From Paramacrobiotus metropolitanus (lineage: Eukaryota > Tardigrada > Eutardigrada > Parachela > Macrobiotidae): 64,000 nt of DNA. The DNA is taken from the NCBI RefSeq assembly GCF_019649055.1, contig NW_026570259.1, forward strand, positions 1,116,001-1,180,000. Direction: 5' to 3'. Position 1 is the first letter of the stretch. Each line of letters opens with the position of its first letter. A program made the translations under genes and the position numbers. Shown piece by piece: positions 11,676 to 19,100 of the stretch. Under the pieces are notes generated by a model. The model saw only the letters and a program-made list of their open reading frames with translations. It ran no database searches and had not been told where the DNA came from.

Positions 11676-12164
11676 CGTGCAAAGATCGTTAAGGACCTTC
11701 GCCTGTTGTTCCTCACTAAGAGGCTCTCCCATACGATTAACGTAACTTTTTAATCGGCGGTTCTGCTCAGCCTGACGATATGTCCGGGCGTAATGGTGAG
11801 CGTGGCAGTTGCCCATTAACGCGGAGAGGATAACCAGAATATACTTTTTTAATCCCCATCCGATAGGGATGGTGTCCCATGTGATTTTCATGGGAGCTAT
11901 CTTACGCTGCATAGCGCACGCGGCACGGCAGAAAAACCAGAACTTTGCTGGATCCGTGTCCGGTAGAATAAACTGTAGGAGGAATTCCTCCGGATTTTCG
12001 GTAAATAGGATTTTAAACTGGGAAATTAATTCCCAATCTACTACGGAGATTTCGATGAGTTTTTCCTTAAGCTGGGAAATATCCAGCGCGCTACGCAGTC
12101 CATTACGCCGCGGCGTTTCATATCGCCGCACTTCCATTTGTCGAAACAAATCGATCTGATACAT
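11673..12164 (-). CDS. LTR element ORF-E, candidate structural protein
   Basis: The first ATG in this frame is at 12164; the frame is open from 12188. It therefore overlaps the end of ORF-D by more than 120 bp in another frame. The product is about 163 residues, mostly helical in character, with VVDWELISQFKILF, ENPEEFLLQFILPD and KFWFFCRAACAMQRK segments and a basic tail (HHYARTYRQAEQNRRLK). The helix-rich, compact composition would suit a capsid-like fold, but there is no zinc knuckle or major homology region I can point to. It may be the continuation of ORF-D after a frameshift rather than a separate protein. Confidence 0.6.
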   Translation of the reverse strand: MYQIDLFRQMEVRRYETPRRNGLRSALDISQLKEKLIEISVVDWELISQFKILFTENPEEFLLQFILPDTDPAKFWFFCRAACAMQRKIAPMKITWDTIPIGWGLKKYILVILSALMGNCHAHHYARTYRQAEQNRRLKSYVNRMGEPLSEEQQAKVLNDLCT

Positions 12165-13513
12165 ATTAATTGAATTGCGAATACGCAAATCGTACCCAAC
12201 GATGTGTGTAACAGGTCTAAGGTATCAATGATGGCTTTGCCAATTTCGGTTCTTTGATCTGCATTAACGGTGCCAATTACTGACACGACACGATCAATAT
12301 ATTGATCCAGATCCCGACGAATAACGTCGATATCGCGACGAATACGCTGCGGATGTGTCTGTCGCTCGGGCATCAATAATACAGATGCATCTGGCTTGTA
12401 CGGTGTAGGTTTCTCGCGCGTTGCGCGAACATTCCAATTTGCTGCCTTCTTCCTCTGAAATTTAACAGCTGCGTTCAGCTTACCGGGCATAATATCGCCT
12501 TCTTCAAAAGAATTATCTGGGGTTTTCCCCACATTCGGTAAATTGTAAGTAATTTTATGGCGAGTTTTGCCACTAGCATTGCTAGTGTTGCTAGAATAAC
12601 TAGCGCCTGAGTTCGGCTCAGATTCAATAACCGGTTCACTCACGGGTACAGGCTGCACTCGCAGCAGCTCCAAAGACGATTGTTGATTCACTGACGGTTT
12701 CCTGGTCAGCGGCGGAAGATTCGCTAACAGCGGATTAATTTGCCGCTGTTGTGGTTCTTTCGGGGCTGTTCCGGCTGGCCATGGACACGGAGTTATCGTT
12801 TTCGTCTCCGGGTCATACCGGTAGCTTCCGCTGGGAAGGCTCTGCTGTAAGTGAGCAATATGCTCGGGTGGCAAAGTGCCCGGTGGTACTTGCAATGCCA
12901 TATTCGTATATCGAATAGGCTGTTGTTGCTGCTGAAATCCTGGAAAAGGCAGACTTTGCTGCTGAAACATAACTGGCGGCTGCCACTGGCCATATACTGG
13001 CTGTTGAAACGGCGTTTGCTGTCCGCCGACATTCGTCGGATAATTCTGTAAATCAAGAGAATTATCTCTGTTCGATAAGTGTTGATTACCCGCGGTAACT
13101 GGGAATATTTCAAAATTCCCACAAGCACTATTCACAGGAATAGTTACCTGATTTGGTGGTGCGGTGATGCGTTGCATCAAATCGGCAGTACTTCGTCCGA
13201 AGTTTTCGGGATGAGTTGCGCACGACCATTCATCGGCATGATCGCCAATGAATTTAACGGCGCTTTTATAAATACCATTGTAATACAATGGTGTAGCACA
13301 GACGATCGTCCAGTACTCCGGTAGTGTTACAGTGCGGTACGCATCCAGGCTGCGCATAAGCACTTCATCATACAATCGGGAGACGACGGTCTGCGGATTT
13401 TCTGACCGGTAATTAGGTCCCAGCGTGCATTCCACGCATTTCCGATAGTTTGTATTAAGTGAACATCGATTGCAGGAGCGCATTGGCGCGTACTGGTACG
13501 GCAATTCCTCCAT
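12041..13513 (-). CDS. LTR element ORF-D, zinc-ribbon plus Pro/Gln-rich protein (490 aa)
   Basis: The ATG at 13511-13513 follows a good acceptor (AAATTTGCAG, then AA, then ATG). Residues 14-30 hold CNRC...CVEC, a CX2C-X9-CX2C zinc-ribbon pattern. A folded segment follows (residues about 30-125, with YDEVLMRSLDAYRTVTLPEY). Then comes a long Pro/Gln-rich disordered region, a basic stretch (KFQRKKAANWNVRATREK), and a coiled segment before the last 50 residues. Those last residues overlap ORF-E in another frame and look like frame run-on. The mix of zinc binding, disorder and basic patch suggests a nucleic-acid-binding structural protein, possibly the missing Gag. This is inference; no Gag homology is visible. 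Confidence 0.65.
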   Translation of the reverse strand: MEELPYQYAPMRSCNRCSLNTNYRKCVECTLGPNYRSENPQTVVSRLYDEVLMRSLDAYRTVTLPEYWTIVCATPLYYNGIYKSAVKFIGDHADEWSCATHPENFGRSTADLMQRITAPPNQVTIPVNSACGNFEIFPVTAGNQHLSNRDNSLDLQNYPTNVGGQQTPFQQPVYGQWQPPVMFQQQSLPFPGFQQQQQPIRYTNMALQVPPGTLPPEHIAHLQQSLPSGSYRYDPETKTITPCPWPAGTAPKEPQQRQINPLLANLPPLTRKPSVNQQSSLELLRVQPVPVSEPVIESEPNSGASYSSNTSNASGKTRHKITYNLPNVGKTPDNSFEEGDIMPGKLNAAVKFQRKKAANWNVRATREKPTPYKPDASVLLMPERQTHPQRIRRDIDVIRRDLDQYIDRVVSVIGTVNADQRTEIGKAIIDTLDLLHTSLGTICVFAIQLICIRSICFDKWKCGDMKRRGVMDCVARWIFPSLRKNSSKSP

Positions 13514-13530
13514 TTCTGCAAATTTAAAAT
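13514..13530 (-). promoter_or_regulatory. Candidate splice acceptor before ORF-D
   Basis: On the minus strand TAAATTTGCAG ends two bases before the ORF-D ATG. Placed like a subgenomic acceptor, it would bring ORF-D next to the cap after splicing from the leader. The donor was not identified. Confidence 0.45.
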
Positions 13531-13612
13531 AATTAAATTATGCAGTAATCGCGGCAATTTACTTTATTGCGTATTATACGCATCTACATCTCGGGGATAC
13601 TGTAAAATTGGA

Positions 13613-14222
13613 TTAATTCTCTTCTTCGCTAACGTGGTCTAACACCACGGATAAAACCATCCCGCGATGCGGGTCATTCAACCCGATAATTCTCGGGTCG
13701 CTAATTAAGCGGCTTATCGCTAGAGTTACAGCATCGTCCACTTGGTCAGCTATTGCTGGACATACAGTGGTAATATACTGTATGATTTCGTCAGGCGACG
13801 ATCCCGAAGGGTCGGCAATTTCTGCAATCGTTTTTACAACGATTTCATCCCACTGGGGACTTTCTCGAATTGCACTCGCTGCAGAAAGGACAGTCCTTTA
13901 CGACCAAAATAATAGGACGGCGAAGTTTCGCCATTATAACGACGGGTTATTTGTGAAGCTTCGTACATCGCACGAATCATAGACTGCACAGCGTACGGTT
14001 GATAAGTGCCGAAATACTCGCTTATCCGCTGTGCTGTGGGATTTTCCCTCTCTGCTCAATTTTATATATGGCTATTGCCAAATCATTACGCGATGGTTGT
14101 GCCAACAAAGTTTTTGTTCGTCTAGGGCTATAGGCCTTCGCCCGAATGGAACGCGCTTCGCGGGTGAATATGGTACTTCCTCTACGTGTTGGCCGGTTAA
14201 TTCGGCTATCCTTTACGATTAG
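13613..14222 (-). CDS. LTR element: two further winged-helix-like modules spread over three overlapping frames
   Basis: Three minus-strand frames overlap in series: 14022-14222, 13834-14055 and 13613-13897. The first carries a basic linker (RINRPTRRGS..., RRTKTLL), then RNDLAIAIYKIEQRGKIPQ. The second carries ISEYFGTYQPYAVQSMIRAM then ASQIT and SPSYYFG. The third carries WDEIVVKTIAEIADPSGSSP, DEIIQYITTVCPAI, VDDAVTLAISRLI. Each set has the helix-turn-helix then beta-wing pattern seen in 14206-14574. None has its own ATG at the right place, so either small indels have broken one ORF, or frameshifting or splicing is used. Function is probably DNA, RNA or chromatin binding, by analogy only. Confidence 0.5.
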
Positions 14223-14574
14223 TTTCCACTAGCGCATAGCGCCCACTATTCCCTTCTAATGCTGCGTCTACGATTATTCCTGTGGCGATTGCCTCATTAA
14301 CAGCGGTAGTGACATCTGAATAGCGCTGTTCGGGATTAACCGAGTCTAACGGCATAGTTAGGTACATATACCTAACAATTTCATCGATGGTTGATCCACG
14401 AACATTGTGGATGTCCCTAATGGCTATTGCCACTGCTTCTACCATTTCCTGCATGTTATTAACTCGCATGTCGACATATCGACTTTTACGGCTTGCGGTT
14501 ATCGCATACTTCATTGTTGGTGACCAATTCTCGTAAACTTCCACCAACGTACCACGCTCTGAGGCTACCTTCAC
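14206..14574 (-). CDS. LTR element: winged-helix (linker-histone-like) module
   Basis: Open frame of 122 codons without a convincing ATG at its start; it overlaps the previous frame as GTGA. The core, about residues 40-118, reads NMQEMVEAVAIAIRDIHNVR, then GSTIDEIVRYMYL, DVTTAVNEAIATGIIVDAAL, and GNSGRYALVE. This follows the H15/linker-histone globular pattern: helix, RGST turn, helix, third helix, then a beta-wing ending GxSGxYxL. Family membership is inferred from the pattern, not from a search. Upstream residues WSPTMKYAI belong to the wing of a preceding module. Presence in an LTR element is unexpected. Confidence 0.55.
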   Translation of the reverse strand: MKVASERGTLVEVYENWSPTMKYAITASRKSRYVDMRVNNMQEMVEAVAIAIRDIHNVRGSTIDEIVRYMYLTMPLDSVNPEQRYSDVTTAVNEAIATGIIVDAALEGNSGRYALVETNRKG

Positions 14575-15122
14575 GGCAGATGCGTATTCCTCGGCGTCAA
14601 TTTGTCGAGGGCCATAATCTGCCTGTATCTCTGTAGCAAATGGACCGGTGCTGCCATCTTATCCTTCTTCCGGACATTATTTATAATGTCCAATGTCAAC
14701 GTTGTAATATGTGCTATCTGTTCACTGGTCACCGGTTTCGGCGGTTGTGATCGCCCAGTCTTTGCTGGTGATGGTAAACTGACATTCGGTAAGGGTTCCG
14801 GAATTTCCGGCGAGTTATTCCGACCATTTGACTCGCTAGAGAACTTAATCAAGTCCTCTTCACTACCTTTCTGTGCCTGATCGCTGCGGGTCTCGTCGAT
14901 CACGAGACGGGAATGTTCTTCGTCTTCTGATGACGACGGCTGATGTCTCAGCCGCTCCCTTACTTGCACGACTTTTCGTGTGATTTCTCTTTTCCTCCAC
15001 TAATTTCCGCTTCTTTTCTTCCTCACCTGGTGAGGTTGTGCTTTGCACTCGATGCGGATGTGTCCTGTAGGATACTGTGCTAGTAGCTGGCGACGGAGTA
15101 CGCGTTCCCGATAATTTCGGGA
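14571..15122 (-). CDS. LTR element ORF-C, Ser/Lys-rich linker with first winged-helix-like half module
   Basis: Two overlapping minus-strand frames follow ORF-B. One (14863-15122) is basic and Ser-rich with EEEKKRKLVEEKRNHTKSR, like a nuclear-localisation or nucleic-acid-binding segment. The other (14571-14969) is acidic, then Pro-rich, then ends SEQIAHITTLTLDIINNVRK and LLQRYRQI, which resembles the first half of the winged-helix modules downstream. Canonical donor-like words (CAGGTGAGG at about 15027 and CAAGTAAGG at about 14963) occur where the frames switch, so splicing could join them. It has no ATG of its own near the frame start. Confidence 0.45.
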
Positions 15123-16052
15123 TTATATAACTCTGTTCCTCCTTAATTCTGACCGGGTTCGTACCCCTTTTTTAAGGTCCCAGCCGGTTGTTGGTGTTCG
15201 ACCGGCGCTTGGACAACTCCCATAGGAGTAGGAAATCTGATTACGGCTGGCTTTAAACCAGTCTCTTTCCAGAACGCCGGGGGGCGGTTGCACTTGCAAC
15301 TGTGGCCTTATCTGCGTTAAGACTTGTGGTGTATTATACACGTGCTGCGGTATCGTAACTACTCGAAGTTCTTTCCCATTAGGGGCGTCTGTTTTCGTCG
15401 GGGCGAACGGACCTTCCATTATGAAGGACTGTCCCCAACGCTGCCTATCTCTGGCCTCTTGTTGCTCGTGGTCAGCGATTAGCTTTGCTAATCGCTCGTC
15501 GGCATCTGCCGGTGGTTTCGGTGATCTGCTTCGCTTAGGGTTTGCCTTCAACGCCGTTTCTACTCCTGCTTTTGCAGGCGATTTAATAGGTTTCTTTACA
15601 ATTGATTCGTACGGCACTTCTTCAATTTCTTTTGAAGCTTCCGCCGCATCACTCTGTGCCTTTGCACGCGCTATCATGGCCTTTGCCACTCTTTCTGCTG
15701 GCGGAGTAATATGCAGTTGATCAACTGCAGCTATTTCCTCTGGTTGGGCAGCAGTCGCTGCCAATGAGTGTCTGTATGATGCCAAGTCGCGTTCCCGATT
15801 ACTACGCAACAATAGCTCGTATTCGGCATACGATGCCACTATTACGGGATCAGTTTGCGTGCTACGTGACATAGTCACTGGGATCACTTCTGGTGCCACA
15901 TTGGGCAAATTACCGGCATTTTGAACGTTCTGGACACTCGGGGCAGCGAATCGCTGTATCGGGCGGTATGCTTGATTTCCCGCTACGGGTGGGGCGAAGA
16001 ATCGAGGATTACCTCTGCCAACCGGTCGGTTCGGTCGCTGATCGCGGTCCAT
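15123..16052 (-). CDS. LTR element ORF-B, disordered basic protein (309 aa)
   Basis: The ATG at 16050-16052 lies 11 bases after a good acceptor (TTTTCCATTGCAG). The product has an Arg/Pro-rich N-terminus (DQRPNRPVGRGNPRFF), an Ala-rich helical middle (PPAERVAKAMIARAKAQSD), a basic patch (NPKRSRSPKPP), then a coiled stretch (ADERLAKLIADHEQQEARDR). The C-terminus is basic (KKGVRTRSELRRNR). No known domain was recognised. The basic, disordered character fits an RNA-binding or nucleocapsid role. It lies 110 bp after the Pol stop in the same direction. Confidence 0.65.
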   Translation of the reverse strand: MDRDQRPNRPVGRGNPRFFAPPVAGNQAYRPIQRFAAPSVQNVQNAGNLPNVAPEVIPVTMSRSTQTDPVIVASYAEYELLLRSNRERDLASYRHSLAATAAQPEEIAAVDQLHITPPAERVAKAMIARAKAQSDAAEASKEIEEVPYESIVKKPIKSPAKAGVETALKANPKRSRSPKPPADADERLAKLIADHEQQEARDRQRWGQSFIMEGPFAPTKTDAPNGKELRVVTIPQHVYNTPQVLTQIRPQLQVQPPPGVLERDWFKASRNQISYSYGSCPSAGRTPTTGWDLKKGVRTRSELRRNRVI

Positions 16053-16078
16053 TGCGGAAATATCTGCAATGGAAAATT
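16053..16078 (-). promoter_or_regulatory. Candidate splice acceptor before ORF-B
   Basis: On the minus strand TTTTCCATTGCAG is followed 11 bases later by the ORF-B ATG. Together with the similar site before ORF-D it suggests spliced subgenomic mRNAs. Confidence 0.45.
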
Positions 16079-16162
16079 ACACAATTTAATTGTGAAATTT
16101 TTAATACGGTATTACGGTATTAAAATAACGCTCGTTATTTTTATTTAAACAGTTATTACTGT

Positions 16163-19100
16163 TTAATGAATCTTGCACTTTGTGCACTTCGGTCCTACCA
16201 TTATACGGTGGATTTTGACATATCCATTAGCGCTTTTGCGTAACTTAAGCAAAAATCGCCTTTTAGGCACTGTTTTATTAGCGCTATTGCGCTCATTGTC
16301 ACTTTCCTCATTGTTTACCGTTTCCCATTCCTCCGTATCAATTACAGGGGATTTATTAGCAGCATTGTCTGCGGAGGTACGGACCACATCAGTGGCGGGG
16401 AAATTATTAATTGCAGAATTGTCTGCAATTGCTTGTACATCCTGTTTGTCAGGAAGTTCATTAAGATTGTTATTCTCTAATAAATCCCTAATTAATAGGA
16501 TTTCGTTTTTTCGGTCTTCTTCTGTTGTCCTATAAGGCTTTATGCGTTCGCAGTTGACTATTCGAATTTCTTCTGACTTATCAGAATTTATCCGTTTTAA
16601 CTCGACAGCATTTGTATACGGGAATCCGATGATTTCCCATGGTTCGATTTCGAACCGACGGCGGAACGATTCCGTCTCTCCCTTTTTCTTTTCTATTTTA
16701 AGGATCACCAGATCCCCAATGTTAAAACTATCTTCCGATCGACCCTTGTCGAACCGCTCAGCATTTTTCTCAAATTCGTTGCGAATATGCAACTCTGCTA
16801 TATCGTGGGCGCGATTTAAATTGTAGCGCAGTTCCTCCATATATTCGCGAATTGTCGCGTGATCTGTCGGCAAATTGGTCTTCGTCTCTGTATCCGCAGG
16901 AATAACCTGCTCTCTACCGTACAGCATAAAATACGGCGACATATTCGTCGTCTTGTTTGCTACACGATTTTTTCCAGCAATTACAAATGGCAGGACTTTG
17001 TCCCAATTACGCTCCCGGCCGTCACTGGCGTACATCGCGAGTGAATCAGCTATTGTCTGCATTTGTCGTTCGACAAGTCCGCGTCCGATCGGATGATACG
17101 CAGCGCCAAAATGGTGCTGTATTCTTAATCTTTTATTTACTGCTTCCAATAAATGATTGTGGAAGTGTGTTCCTCTATCGGTGTTCAATATCTGAGGTGT
17201 TCCATACGGCAGGAACACATCATAAATTAAGAAACTAGCGACAGTTTCCGCTTTTGCGTCTGGTATCGGTTTTGCGATTACAAACTTTGTAAGTTCATCT
17301 ATCGCCACTGCGATATAAGTATTTCCGCGTGTTGTTTTGGGCAATGGCCCTTTTAAATCCACTTGCATTCTAAACCACGGCTCACCGATAGCAATCTGCT
17401 GTAGCTTGCCGGGTGGCGCTTTGCGCAGTGTCTTGCGATGCTGGCATGCAAAACAGTGATCTACGTACTTGATAATCTGGGAGACCATATTCTCCCAGAA
17501 ATATCGCAAGGCTATCGCCTGATAAGTTTTAGCGCGGCCTAGGTGACCGCTAGCCGGTGCATCATGCATCGCGTGCATGATATCCACACGCATGTGCTTT
17601 GGCACGACAAATCGACGGTTAATACGACCGTCTTTTTCCGATATTTTATATAGTACACCGTTCCACAATTCATAACCGGAATAACCGGGGCGTTTAAGCA
17701 AATGAACGCTTTCTACGCGTCCTTCTAATGCATGGATTATGCGCTCTACATTGGGGTCTTTTTCTTGTTCGATACGATAAAATTTGAAGTTGTCTTCGTC
17801 TTCTTCATGTTCGGCTCCATCTCGTATCGTTAATACACGGATCGATGGAGTACTAAACTTTGAATCCTTAAATTCATCCCAGTCATCGTCTGGGTATTCA
17901 GTGGCTTCTCCCACCGGGTGTCTACTCAACGCATCAGCGTTGTCACACTGTTTCCCAGGTCTATACAGTATCGTCATTTTATGACTACTAAGCTGGAGTG
18001 CCCAGCGTGTCAAACGGCCATTCAATCCCTCTTTGCGGGAAACTGATCGCAACAAATTAGTTAGGGCTTGGTGATCAGTTTGTACTGAAAAGTGTGAGTA
18101 CTCAATGAAGTGTCGAAATTTCCGACACGCAAAGACTACTGCCATACACTCCAATTCAGTAATTGGATACTTTTTCTCTGCATCAGTGAGCAATTTGCTC
18201 GCATAAATAATCGGGTGTCCCTCTTGGTGTAATATAGCACCAATTCCTATTGTCGATGCATCGCATTCAATTACGGTTGGTTTACTGGGATCGAATTTCG
18301 CTAATACTGGTGCGTTAATTAATGCCGATTTTAAATCAGCAAATTCACTGTCATGGTCGATCGACCAGTTAGCTTTCACGTCGATTTCTCCTTTTAATAA
18401 ACCGTATAAACGGCGCGTTCTACCGGCAAAGTCCTTAACGAATTTACGGTAATAATTACATAGTCCGAGGAATGACCTCAGATCTTTTTCTGTCTCCGGC
18501 TTTGGATATTTCTCGATAGCTACTATTTTATCAGGATCTGTTTTTATTCCGTCCTTGGACACAATATGTCCCAGGAAATGCAGCTCCGTTTCGCCAATAT
18601 GGCACTTACTTGGTTTCAGTGTGAAACCTGCTTTTAAAAGACACTCACACATTAAACGTATTTTACGCTTAAGATCTTCAAAGTCTTTAGCGGCTGCGAT
18701 AATGTCATCTAAGTAGGCAAAAATATTTTCGCAATGGACGTCCGATAATGTCCTATTCATGGCTTCCTGAAACGTTGCAGGGCCATTGCAGACACCAAAC
18801 GGCATCCTTAGGAACTCATAAAGTCCATCCTGCGTAATAAACGCAGTTTTTTCGATGGAGTCTTCGTGCATTTGTACTTGCCAAAATCCTGCATTGCAGT
18901 CAAAGCCACAATAATATTTATTATCTGCGACGGCTTGTAGAAGTTCATCTGGGTTTGGAAGCGGATAGTTGTTTTTCTTCGTAGCATCATTTAGTTTAAT
19001 ATAATTCACGCAAAATCGCGTACCGATGGTTCCATCGGGATTTTTCTTACTGGCCAACACTACGGGAAAACACCAGGGAGAGTTCGATTTTCGAATTATC

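Noticed and set aside
16173-17238. Plus-strand open frames opposite the Pol C-terminus
   Set aside because: Antisense shadows of the integrase and tail; no resemblance to known proteins.
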